From NCBI RefSeq assembly GCF_024198215.1, contig NZ_JAKCFA010000007.1, positions 124,001 to 188,000 on the forward strand: a DNA stretch of 64,000 nucleotides, read 5' to 3'. The notes under the pieces are model-generated. The model was not told the DNA's origin. It worked only from the letters and a program-made list of their open reading frames with translations, and ran no database searches. Shown here one piece after another: positions 17,186-25,268 of this stretch (the stretch's first letter is position 1; each line of letters starts with the position of its first letter). The position numbers were made by a program, and so were the translations under genes. The DNA comes from Myxococcus qinghaiensis (GTDB lineage Bacteria > Myxococcota > Myxococcia > Myxococcales > Myxococcaceae).

Positions 17186-17202
17186 GCCCCGAGCGTCGGG
17201 GC
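17186..17202 (-). terminator. Short hairpin directly after the ddl-like stop
   Basis: GCCCCGA, loop GCG, TCGGGGC: a 7-bp perfect stem 6 bp past the stop codon of the minus-strand ddl-like gene. Confidence 0.5.
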
Positions 17203-17208
17203 TTGTCG

Positions 17209-19458
17209 TCAGGCCTTGGCTTCGATGCGCGGGGGCACGTCACCGTGCGCCGACGCGTCGTTGCCACCCGTGCCGTTGCCGTTGCCACCGTTGCCACCAG
17301 GCGCCGCCGTGGTGGCGGGAGCGGGCGTGACGGTCGCCGGGACGAGCGCGCCGGCCTCGTCGAGCGAGGGGCCCTTGTGGTGGTGGTGAGACACGGTGGA
17401 GGCGTGCTCGGTGGCGGCGCGGCGCGCCTCGCGCTCCTTGTAGCGGCGGATGGCGGGGGCCATGATTTCGCCGATGAGCGCGCGGTAGTCCATGCCCGCG
17501 CCCTGGGCGATGAGCACCAAATCGCTCCAGCCCGGCGTGAGGCCCGGCAGCGGGTTGCACTCGATGAAGTAGATGCGCCCCTTGTCGTCCATGCGGAAGT
17601 CGATGCGCGCGACGTCGCGGCACCCCAGCGCCATGAACGAGCTTCGCGCCGCCGTGCGCAGCTTCTCCAGCAGCGCGGGCTCCAGCTTGGCGGGCGCGTC
17701 GTAGCGGATGCGGTCCGTCCAATCGAGCTTGTGCTGGAAGCTGTAGACGGGGTTCTTCTCGCCCTTGTCCAGGAAGACGATCTCCATGGGCGGCAGCACG
17801 CGCGGACGGCGCTCGCCGAGCAGGCCCACGGTGAACTCACGCCCGCCGATGTACTCCTCGATGAGCGCGGGCTGCTGGTACTTGCTGGCGATTTCGCGCA
17901 CCACTTCGCGCAGCTCCGCCTCGCTGTGGCAGACGCTCTTGGTGACGACACCCTTGGAGCTGCCCTCCGCCACCGGCTTCACGATGAGCGGGAAGGTGGT
18001 GAACTCCTTGTTGAGCCGCTCCTTGCCCGTGGCCATCAGCTGGAAGTTGGGCGTGAGGATGCCGGCCTGGCGGACAATCTTCTTCGCCAGCGCCTTGTCC
18101 AAGGCAATGGAGAGCGTGGCGGGGTCGCTTCCCGTGTACGGGATGTCCAGGAGCTCCAGCATCGCGGGCACCTGGCTCTCGCGGTTGCGGCCCTTGAAGC
18201 CCTCGGCGATGTTGAAGACGATGTCGAGCGGCGTGCTGGACAGCACCGTGGGCAGCTCCGCGGTGGCCTCCAGGTCGATGACCTCGTGGCCCCAGGACGC
18301 AATCGCCTCGCGGATGGCCTGCAGCGTGTTGGGCGAGTCGTACTCCGCCTCGCTGTCCTCCACCGCCTCCGCGTTGGCCATGGGCTTCACGCGCTTGACG
18401 TTGTAGGTGAAGCCCACGCGCAGGGGCCCCGTCTTGCGAGCGGGCTTGCCCTGCCGCCGCGCGGAGTCCTTGATTTTGTAGCGCTTGGCCGCGCTCTGGA
18501 TGATGGAGTTGATGACCCCGTCCAGGTGCAGGCCGTCCAGCTCCGCCGACGCGTAGATGCCCGCGCCCGGCTCCAGGCTGGGCAGCGCGTTGATCTCCAG
18601 GAAGTACGGCACGCCCGCGTCGCTGAGCCGGAAGTCGATGCGGCCCAGGTCGCGGCAGTCGAGCGCCTGGTAGATCTTCTGCGCCATCTTCCGGACGTCC
18701 TCCGCGGTGCGCAGCGGAATCTGGGCGGGGGCGCGCACGCTGACGGCGCTCTCCTTCTTCGTCTTCAGCTCGTAGTCGTAGATGGCGTACCGGCGGCCCG
18801 CCGTCACGGCCGGGTCCACCACGTACTCCACCGGCGTGAGCACGCCGTCGTAGTCGTTGTCCAACGCCGCCAGGAAGGGCACCGTCAAGTCGCGGCCGGA
18901 GATGTACTCCTCCACCAGCACGCCCGCGGGGTACTTCTCCAGCGCGATGGCCACCTTGGCGCGCACCTCGTCCAGCGTCTCCGCGATGGAGTCCTGGGTG
19001 ATGCCCTTGGAGGAGCCCTCGAAGTTGGGCTTCACGATGACGGGGAAGCGCAGGTTCTCCGCCGTCAGCTCGCTGAGCTTCTCCACGTACTGCCAGCCCG
19101 GAGTGCGGATGCCCTGCTTGGCCAGGACGAGCTTGGTGAGCTGCTTGTCCAGCGTCACCGCCAGCGCGTACGCGTCCGAGCCCGTGTACGGGAAGCCCAG
19201 CTCGTCGAAGAGCGCGGGATAGAACGCCTCGCGGAAGCGGCCCCGGCGCCCTTCCGCGGTGTTGAAGATGAGGTCGGGGCTGTAGGCCTCCAGCCGCGCC
19301 ACGGTGCGAGAGGCCGGGCCGCTCACCTCGAAGCGCTCCAGTCGATGCCCCAGCCGCTCGATTGCCGAGGCCAGCGCGTTGACCGTCTCCTGGGTATCGA
19401 ACTCCGCTTCTTCTTCCGAATCAGACAGCCGCAGGTTGTGGGTCAGCGCGATGCGCAC
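17209..19458 (-). CDS. Double D-Ala-D-Ala-ligase-like protein (two ATP-grasp modules)
   Basis: 749 residues made of two homologous Ddl-like halves. Half 1 (about 1-330) has PYTGSDAYALAVTLDK, FPVIVKPNFEGSSKGI, VEEYISGRDLTV and GRIDFRLSD ... FLEINALP. Half 2 (about 345-690) repeats PYTGSDPATLSIALDK, FPLIVKPVAEGSSKGV, IEEYIGGREFTV and ARIDFRMDD ... FIECNPLPGL. Both keep ATP and metal residues, so both may be active. ATP-grasp ligases join a carboxylate to an amine; D-Ala-D-Ala is the known product of Ddl, but the substrate here is not established. A His-run and Gly/Asn-rich tail ends the protein. The first 16 bases of the gene overlap the upstream RDD gene. Confidence 0.9.
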   Translation of the reverse strand: MRIALTHNLRLSDSEEEAEFDTQETVNALASAIERLGHRLERFEVSGPASRTVARLEAYSPDLIFNTAEGRRGRFREAFYPALFDELGFPYTGSDAYALAVTLDKQLTKLVLAKQGIRTPGWQYVEKLSELTAENLRFPVIVKPNFEGSSKGITQDSIAETLDEVRAKVAIALEKYPAGVLVEEYISGRDLTVPFLAALDNDYDGVLTPVEYVVDPAVTAGRRYAIYDYELKTKKESAVSVRAPAQIPLRTAEDVRKMAQKIYQALDCRDLGRIDFRLSDAGVPYFLEINALPSLEPGAGIYASAELDGLHLDGVINSIIQSAAKRYKIKDSARRQGKPARKTGPLRVGFTYNVKRVKPMANAEAVEDSEAEYDSPNTLQAIREAIASWGHEVIDLEATAELPTVLSSTPLDIVFNIAEGFKGRNRESQVPAMLELLDIPYTGSDPATLSIALDKALAKKIVRQAGILTPNFQLMATGKERLNKEFTTFPLIVKPVAEGSSKGVVTKSVCHSEAELREVVREIASKYQQPALIEEYIGGREFTVGLLGERRPRVLPPMEIVFLDKGEKNPVYSFQHKLDWTDRIRYDAPAKLEPALLEKLRTAARSSFMALGCRDVARIDFRMDDKGRIYFIECNPLPGLTPGWSDLVLIAQGAGMDYRALIGEIMAPAIRRYKEREARRAATEHASTVSHHHHKGPSLDEAGALVPATVTPAPATTAAPGGNGGNGNGTGGNDASAHGDVPPRIEAKA

Positions 19459-20081
19459 GGGAGCCCCCTTCTCTTCTTCAGCGAGCGACCGCGGCGCACC
19501 TTCGCCGCGGACATGAGTCTCCCCGGTGCACGCTGATGCGCCACGGGGTCGCGGGCTGCAACGGTTGCGCCCGCCACAACCTTCCCATCCACCACTTGCG
19601 TCTGCGCCCAGGTGTCACCGAGCCGCCAGCCGAGCGGATCCCTCACCACGCGCCACGCCTCGATGCCGCCAATCGCCACGAGCCCCGCCGCCGCCGCCAC
19701 CGGACCCAACGGCTCCGGCATCATTCCCAGGAGGACGATGAGCGCCAGCGGCGCGTTGCGAAGCGTGCTGTCGCGGTGCCGCGCCGCCGAGCGCGTGGGC
19801 AGGTGCATCACCTTCACGCCGAAGATGCGCTTGCCCACGCTCTGGCCCTGAATCATCCCGTCGGCGAGCAAGAGGAACAGCAGCGCGACGACGGCGCCCG
19901 CGGCGCCACACACCACGTACAGGCCCCACGCCACGCCCACGTCCACCACGCGCGCGCCCAGCCGCAGCCACAGCGACGCCTTGGGGTACGGAGAGCCCGG
20001 GGCGGAGTCCTCCACCACCAGCCTCAGCGCGCGCCCACCCCGGCTGGAGGTCATGAAGAGCCGCTCGCGTTGCGCGCTCAC
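19443..20081 (-). CDS. RDD family membrane protein
   Basis: 212 residues. RDD core from about residue 35: WLRLGARVVDVGVAWGLY, a second helix ending LLLADG, then GQSVGKRIFGVKV, the family's signature loop, and a third hydrophobic region around 110-140. Function of the family is varied and mostly unknown; some act in ion transport. GTG start 20081 overlaps the upstream stop (GTGA); ATG 20054 is an alternative. The C-terminal 40 residues are basic, and the end overlaps the ddl-like gene. Confidence 0.82.
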   Translation of the reverse strand: MSAQRERLFMTSSRGGRALRLVVEDSAPGSPYPKASLWLRLGARVVDVGVAWGLYVVCGAAGAVVALLFLLLADGMIQGQSVGKRIFGVKVMHLPTRSAARHRDSTLRNAPLALIVLLGMMPEPLGPVAAAAGLVAIGGIEAWRVVRDPLGWRLGDTWAQTQVVDGKVVAGATVAARDPVAHQRAPGRLMSAAKVRRGRSLKKRRGLPCASR

Positions 20082-20572
20082 TCCTCGGGCTCCAAGGTGA
20101 GACCCTCCTCGTGGGGTTCCGGCTCGTCCAGTCCCGCCAGCCGCGCCAGCCGCTCATGCGCGCTCAACGGATGGAACGGTGCCTGGGAACCCGAGCCGGG
20201 CGCCCAGTCATTCCCCGCCGCCGTCGGTCCCGACTCGGACAGGCGCAGGAGCTTCGAGCGCGCCGCGTCCACGTCCGGCTCGACGGCCACACCTTCACGC
20301 GTGAAGAAGAGGAACGCCATGGCGGGCCGCTTGGAGGACTCGCGCATCGCGAACTGCACGCCGTCCAGGTTCCAGCCCTTCGCCGTCCACTCGTTCAGGG
20401 TGCGCTCCAGCGCTCCCTCGTCCACCGTGGACAGCTCCACCACTTTGTACTGCAAGGATACGGAGGTACGAACCACGGGGGAGCGCCCGGTGCCGGGGCG
20501 CTGAGCCTTGCCGCGCCGGCGTTGGGGCGGGGGCTTCTCCGACTTGCGTCTGGGACGCTTCTTGGTGGGCAT
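20078..20572 (-). CDS. DUF4177-like small protein
   Basis: 164 residues. A basic N-terminus (PTKKRPRRKSEK...) precedes a compact domain at about 35-95 (QYKVVELSTVDEGALERTLN then EWTAKGWNLDGVQF), which looks like DUF4177. The rest is low-complexity with an acidic end. Start ATG 20572. Coupled to the RDD gene through a GTGA overlap. Function unknown. Confidence 0.75.
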   Translation of the reverse strand: MPTKKRPRRKSEKPPPQRRRGKAQRPGTGRSPVVRTSVSLQYKVVELSTVDEGALERTLNEWTAKGWNLDGVQFAMRESSKRPAMAFLFFTREGVAVEPDVDAARSKLLRLSESGPTAAGNDWAPGSGSQAPFHPLSAHERLARLAGLDEPEPHEEGLTLEPEE

Positions 20573-20647
20573 CGTGCGCGGGCTATTTGGGCGCAACACC
20601 CGCGGCGGATCAAGCGGCAACCCGCACGCGGGGCTGGCGGATGTTGC

Positions 20648-21616
20648 CTACAGGAGCTTCGCGGCTTCCAGCGCGTGGTAGGTGATGATGAGGTCCGCGC
20701 CGGCACGTTTGATGCCGGTGAGCGTCTCCAGCATGACGCGCTCGTAGTCAATCCAGCCGTTCTGCCCGGCGGCCTTGAGCATCGCGTACTCGCCGGAGAC
20801 GTTGTAGGCGGCCAGCGGCAAATCGAACCGCTCGCGCACGGCGCGGATGACGTCCAGGTAGGCCAGCGCGGGCTTGACCATGAGCATGTCGGCGCCCTCC
20901 TCCACGTCCAGGGCGACTTCGCGCAGGGCCTCGCGCACGTTGCCCGGGTCCATCTGGTAGCCCTTGCGGTCGCCGGCCTTGGGCGCGCTCTGGGCGGCCT
21001 CGCGGAAGGGGCCGTAGTAGCCGGAGGCGTACTTGGCCGCGTAGGAGAGGATGGGGATGTCCGTCAGGCGCACCTCGTCCAGCGCGCGGCGGATGGCGCC
21101 CACGCGGCCGTCCATCATGTCCGAGGGCGCGATGATGTCAGCGCCGGCCTGGGCGCAGGTGACGGCCATCTGCGCGAGCAGCGGCAGCGTGGCGTCGTTG
21201 ACGACGTGGCCGCCCTCCAGCACGCCGCAGTGGCCGTGGTCGGTGAACTCGCACAGGCACACGTCGGCGATGACCTGGAGGTCGGGCTCGGCGGCCTTGA
21301 TTTCACGGATGGCGCGCTGGACGATTCCGTCGCGCGCGTAGGCCTGGGAGCCCTGGGCGTCCTTGTGGTCGGGGATGCCGAAGAGGATGACGGAGGGCAC
21401 GCCCAGCGACTTCGCCAGGCGCGCCTCGGCGACGGCGTGCTCCAGCGACAGGTTGAAGATGCCCGGCATGGAGGCGATGGGACGGCGCACGTCCCGGCCT
21501 TCCACGACGAAGAGGGGGTAGATGAAGTCCCCCGGGTCCAGGCGCGTCTCGCGGACCATCTCACGCAGGACGGGCGAACGGCGCAGGCGGCGGGGGCGAT
21601 GGACGGGATGGGCCAT
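20648..21616 (-). CDS. hemB: Porphobilinogen synthase (delta-aminolevulinate dehydratase)
   Basis: 322 residues, normal for HemB. Condenses two 5-aminolevulinate molecules to porphobilinogen in tetrapyrrole synthesis. Schiff-base Lys248 lies in [10 protein letters not shown] and the second active-site Lys195 in [14 protein letters not shown]. The Cys cluster [14 protein letters not shown] (Cys120, 122, 130) indicates the zinc-dependent type. The start at 21616 is chosen from family alignment; an in-frame ATG exists 39 bases upstream. No neighbouring heme genes. Confidence 0.97.
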   Translation of the reverse strand: MAHPVHRPRRLRRSPVLREMVRETRLDPGDFIYPLFVVEGRDVRRPIASMPGIFNLSLEHAVAEARLAKSLGVPSVILFGIPDHKDAQGSQAYARDGIVQRAIREIKAAEPDLQVIADVCLCEFTDHGHCGVLEGGHVVNDATLPLLAQMAVTCAQAGADIIAPSDMMDGRVGAIRRALDEVRLTDIPILSYAAKYASGYYGPFREAAQSAPKAGDRKGYQMDPGNVREALREVALDVEEGADMLMVKPALAYLDVIRAVRERFDLPLAAYNVSGEYAMLKAAGQNGWIDYERVMLETLTGIKRAGADLIITYHALEAAKLL

Positions 21617-21680
21617 GGTGGACGCCGATATAAACCGACGACGCCCGGCCTTCATCGTTTCCGTGGGGTCGCCCGGCCGC

Positions 21681-21890
21681 TCACCCTGCGGCGAGCCGCC
21701 AGCTGTGCTGATGGCGCAGCCGCTCCCGGGCGTGGCGCTGGGCCCGCACCTCCGCGATGTCCGCCTCGTGCAGAGCCCGCGCGTAGCGCACCCGCGCCGC
21801 TTCGGTGCCCGCGGCCAGGCCCTGCTCGGCGGCCGCCAGCTCCCTCCGGGCTTCCTCACGCTGCTGCTCGACGCGATCTCCGTACGTCAT
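21681..21890 (-). CDS. Small helical protein of unknown function
   Basis: 69 residues, almost entirely helical and charged ([20 protein letters not shown] and so on), with coiled-coil character. An excellent AGGAGG sits upstream; the second of two adjacent ATGs (21890) has the better spacing. No family recognised. Confidence 0.7.
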   Translation of the reverse strand: MTYGDRVEQQREEARRELAAAEQGLAAGTEAARVRYARALHEADIAEVRAQRHARERLRHQHSWRLAAG

Positions 21891-22127
21891 CATTCCTCCT
21901 GCCTTGGGGTGTGCGGCGGGGGACTGCATGCGACGGACCACCCAAGCCCCCACCGCAAGGGGGCGAAACGACGAGGTGTCGCGGCGCGGCAGGGACAGCA
22001 GGCGTGCGAAACCCATTTCCCAGGGCCGCGAAAACACCGTCGCGGAACACCCGCGGCGTGCGCCCGCTCGGCCGCCCCTTCCGACCGTCCGCGCGGAAGC
22101 AATCGCTGTCCAACCCGCTCGTCTACA

Positions 22128-23084
22128 GTGGTGACCGTGACAGCCAGCACACCCGCCATCGAAGTGACGAACCTGCGCAAGACGTACAACCGCGCCTTCC
22201 GGAAGACGGGGAACATCGCCCTCCGGGGCATGGACCTGTCGGTTCCCCGAGGAAGCGCCTTCGGGCTCATCGGCCCCAACGGCGCCGGTAAAACCACCTT
22301 CATCAAGAGCATCCTCGGCATCGTCCAGCCGACGGAGGGCACCGTGCGCGTGCTGGGGGGCTCTCCCGAGGACCCCCGCATCCGCGCGCGCATCGGATAC
22401 CTGCCCGAGCGCCTGCACCTGCCGGGCTCGTGGACGCCCACCGCGTTCCTCGCCACGGTGGGCCGACTCAAGGGCCTGCCGCCGGACGCCGCCGGACACT
22501 TGAGCCTGCTGGAGCGCGTGGGCCTCGCGGACGCCGTGGGCCGGAAGATTGGTGGGTACTCCAAGGGAATGCGGCAGCGGCTGGGCCTGGCGGCGGCGCT
22601 CATCGGGAAGCCGGACCTGTTGGTGTTGGACGAGCCCACGGACGGAATCGACCCGATGGGCCGCATGGAGGTCCGGCGCATCCTCCAGGAGGAGGTCCAG
22701 CGAGGCACCACGCTCTTCCTGAACTCGCACCTGCTGGCGGAGACGGAGCGGGTGTGTGACAGGGTGGCCATCCTCGCGGACGGGCGGGTGGTGCGCGAGG
22801 GGAAGCTGGAGGACCTGGTGCGCGGCGAGTCGCGGTGGGTGGCGCGCTTCGCGCCCGGGGTGAGCGTGGAGGCGCTGGGGAGCGCGGGCTTCGTGCCGGC
22901 CCGTGCGGACGGCGTGTTCCACGTCGAGGCACCGGACGCGACGGTGCTCAACGCGGCGTTGGACCGGGCGCGGGCGGCGGGGGCGTTGCTGGTGGAGCTG
23001 CGGCGCGACGGAATGGATTTGGAGGCGGTGTTGCTGGGGACGGTGAGCGCGCAGGCGATGCGAGCGGCGGAGGTGGCGGCGTGA
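22128..23084 (+). CDS. ABC transporter ATP-binding protein
   Basis: 318 residues from GTG 22128; GTGs at 22131 and 22137 are equally possible and no ribosome-binding site decides. Nucleotide-binding domain with Walker A GPNGAGKTT, signature YSKGMRQRLG and Walker B LLVLDEPTDGID, plus the H-loop NSHLLAE. The C-terminal 90 residues form the extension seen in ABC-2 exporter ATPases. Works with the permease that overlaps its stop (GTGA at 23081). Substrate unknown. Confidence 0.93.
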   Translation: MVTVTASTPAIEVTNLRKTYNRAFRKTGNIALRGMDLSVPRGSAFGLIGPNGAGKTTFIKSILGIVQPTEGTVRVLGGSPEDPRIRARIGYLPERLHLPGSWTPTAFLATVGRLKGLPPDAAGHLSLLERVGLADAVGRKIGGYSKGMRQRLGLAAALIGKPDLLVLDEPTDGIDPMGRMEVRRILQEEVQRGTTLFLNSHLLAETERVCDRVAILADGRVVREGKLEDLVRGESRWVARFAPGVSVEALGSAGFVPARADGVFHVEAPDATVLNAALDRARAAGALLVELRRDGMDLEAVLLGTVSAQAMRAAEVAA

Positions 23085-23917
23085 GTCCGGTGCTCGGTAT
23101 CGCGGGGTACGTGCTGCGGGAAGCGGCGTCGCGCAAGTTCATCATGGCCTTCATGGTCGGCCTCACCCTGGTGCTGGCGGTGGTGGCGCTGGGAATGCGC
23201 ATCGACGTCATCGACGGCGCGCTCGCGGCCTCGCGCCTGTTCGGCCAGGAGGTCCGCGCGACCATCCAATCCGTCGACGTGGCGCTGCGGCCCGTGTACC
23301 AGGCGTCGGCGTTCATCGTGTTCTACGGTGGCATCCTGTTTGGAATCGTCGCGTGCTCGGACTTCGCGCCGTCGTTGATGTCGCCGGGGCGAATCGAGCA
23401 CCTGCTCGCGCTGCCGATTCAACGCTGGCACCTGCTGGCGGGGACGTTCCTCGGGGTGATGACGCTGGCCCTGGGCGGGACGCTGTATGGCACCACGGGG
23501 CTGGTGCTCATCTTCGGCGTGAAGACGGGGTACTGGACGGTGGGGCCGCTGGTGGCGGGGCTGATGGCGTGCGTGGGGTTCGCCGCGGTGTATGCGGTGA
23601 TGCTGACCATGGCGACGCTGGTGCGCAGCGCGGCCTTGTGCGCGGCGGCGGGCTTCGCGGTGCTCGTGGGCGGCATCATCGCCGGACACCGGCAGGACAT
23701 CGCGAAGGCCTTCGAGGAGGGCTTGAGCCGGAGCCTGTTCCAGGCGGTGACGCTGGTGCTGCCGCGCCTGTCCGCGCTGGCGGAGGCCGCGGGAGACATG
23801 GCCGCGTCGCTGCCCCTGGAGGTGCGCTCGCTGGGGACGCTGCTCGTGGGGGTGTTCGTGTTCGGGCTGGCGGCGCTCGTGGTGGGGTTCTGGCGGTTCG
23901 AGGGAAAGGATTACTGA
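23081..23917 (+). CDS. ABC-2 type permease
   Basis: 278 residues with about six hydrophobic segments (near 20-40, 70-95, 120-145, 150-175, 180-205 and 255-275). The GTG start overlaps the ATPase stop. The segment SPGRIEHLLALPIQRWHLLAG is typical of ABC-2 permeases. With the ATPase it forms an exporter; the third operon gene may be an accessory. Confidence 0.9.
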   Translation: MSPVLGIAGYVLREAASRKFIMAFMVGLTLVLAVVALGMRIDVIDGALAASRLFGQEVRATIQSVDVALRPVYQASAFIVFYGGILFGIVACSDFAPSLMSPGRIEHLLALPIQRWHLLAGTFLGVMTLALGGTLYGTTGLVLIFGVKTGYWTVGPLVAGLMACVGFAAVYAVMLTMATLVRSAALCAAAGFAVLVGGIIAGHRQDIAKAFEEGLSRSLFQAVTLVLPRLSALAEAAGDMAASLPLEVRSLGTLLVGVFVFGLAALVVGFWRFEGKDY

Positions 23918-23918
23918 C

Positions 23919-25094
23919 ATGGAGAAGCGCCAGAAGCGGCGGGTGTGGTTGGTGATGGCGGCGCTGCTGTTCGTCGCGGCGGCCGTGCTGATGTTCGCGG
24001 GCCAGGGAGAAGAGCCCGCGCCTCCACCGCTCGAAGTGGAGTTCCCCCGGCGGATGCGCCAGCCGGACCGCGAGCGCGCGGAGCGCCGCAGGACGCAGGT
24101 GCTCCCCACGCCCGTGTCCGCGGACTCCGGCACGGTGGCCGAGCGCCCGCGTCCCAGAGACCCGCTCCTCGCCGCGCTGCCTCGCGGTGAGGGCAAGACG
24201 GCGGTCATCATCGAGGCGAACGCGCTGAGGCACTCGCCCATCGGCGGGCTGCTGATGGACTGCCTGATGCGGGACGGCGGCAAGCAGCTCAAGGAGTTCC
24301 GCGAGAAGAGCGGCGTGGACCCGCTCCAGGACCTGGACCGGCTGGTCATCACGGACGAAGGGATGATGCTGTCGGGCAACTTCGAGAACGCGCGGTTCAA
24401 GGAGCTTTTGGGCGAGCGCGTGTCCGCGGACTACGGCGAGGGCGCGCGGGTGTACGAAGCGGGCGAGAACAGCGTCACGCGCCCGGATGGCACCACCGTG
24501 AAGCGGCGGGACACCTCGGCGATCGCGACATGGAACAACCAGCTGCTCGTGGTGGGCAAGTCGCCGGACGAGGTGAAGGCCGCCATCGACCGCGTGGAGG
24601 GACGCGGGCCGGACGAGCCCCCGGCCATCTCCGAGAGCAGCACGTATGGAGAGATGTACGGCGTGCTCTCGGTGGAGATGCTCTCCCGGCTGATTCCGCC
24701 GGAGCAGGCCGCGCTGGCCCAGCGACTGCGCGACGTGGCGAAGAACGTGGAGCTGCACCTGGACGCAAGCTCCGACGTGGCGCTGGTGGCGGAGGTGCGC
24801 GGCCCCAGCGCGGACGACGTGACGGACCTGGGCAAGTCCCTGGGCGCCGCGCTGTCGCTCGCGCGCATCAAGGCCCAGGCCGGCGAGGACAAGGACCTGG
24901 CCCAGTTGCTCGACTTCGCCAAGGTGAAGCCCGACGGTGACTCCTTCACGCTGGAGATGGCCGTTCCCCTGGAGGTCATCCGGGAGCGCCTGGCCATCTG
25001 CCGCGAGAATCGACAAGACGCCGAGAACGCCCTCGACGCCAAGGAAGCGCCCCAGGAAGCGGGGGTCGAGCAGGCCCCGGTGCCCGTGCGGTAG
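23919..25094 (+). CDS. Membrane-anchored protein of unknown function in ABC operon
   Basis: 391 residues. One N-terminal transmembrane helix (WLVMAALLFVAAAVLMFAG), then a basic/Pro linker and a soluble periplasmic domain of about 290 residues with no recognised family. It starts one base after the permease stop, so it belongs to the exporter operon and may deliver or receive substrate. The segment MMLSGNFENARFKELLGERV and the long helix DLAQLLDFAKVK are visible, without known motifs. Confidence 0.8.
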   Translation: MEKRQKRRVWLVMAALLFVAAAVLMFAGQGEEPAPPPLEVEFPRRMRQPDRERAERRRTQVLPTPVSADSGTVAERPRPRDPLLAALPRGEGKTAVIIEANALRHSPIGGLLMDCLMRDGGKQLKEFREKSGVDPLQDLDRLVITDEGMMLSGNFENARFKELLGERVSADYGEGARVYEAGENSVTRPDGTTVKRRDTSAIATWNNQLLVVGKSPDEVKAAIDRVEGRGPDEPPAISESSTYGEMYGVLSVEMLSRLIPPEQAALAQRLRDVAKNVELHLDASSDVALVAEVRGPSADDVTDLGKSLGAALSLARIKAQAGEDKDLAQLLDFAKVKPDGDSFTLEMAVPLEVIRERLAICRENRQDAENALDAKEAPQEAGVEQAPVPVR

Positions 25095-25146
25095 ACGGGC
25101 GCCGGCCCACGGCGAGCCCTCCTCGGCCCCGGAGCCTCCGAGCGGA

Positions 25147-25171
25147 TGCCCCCCGAGCGAACGAGGGGGCA
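25147..25171 (+). terminator. Hairpin after the ABC operon
   Basis: TGCCCCC (25147-25153) pairs with GGGGGCA (25165-25171), 7-bp stem with an 11-nt loop, between the ABC operon and the spermidine-synthase-like gene. No clear U-tract. Confidence 0.4.
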
Positions 25172-25268
25172 CGTTCGGTGGCCAAGGCGCGGCGATCTCT
25201 GCGAGACTTCGCCGCGCCCGGCCTGCCCCACTTCTCGAGGCAGCCCAGTCCGACGAGAGAACGGCTTG

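Noticed and set aside
21890-24400. An 836-codon open frame on the minus strand
   Set aside because: Antisense of the ABC transporter operon with Ser/Arg-rich low-complexity translation; no ribosome-binding site or domain.
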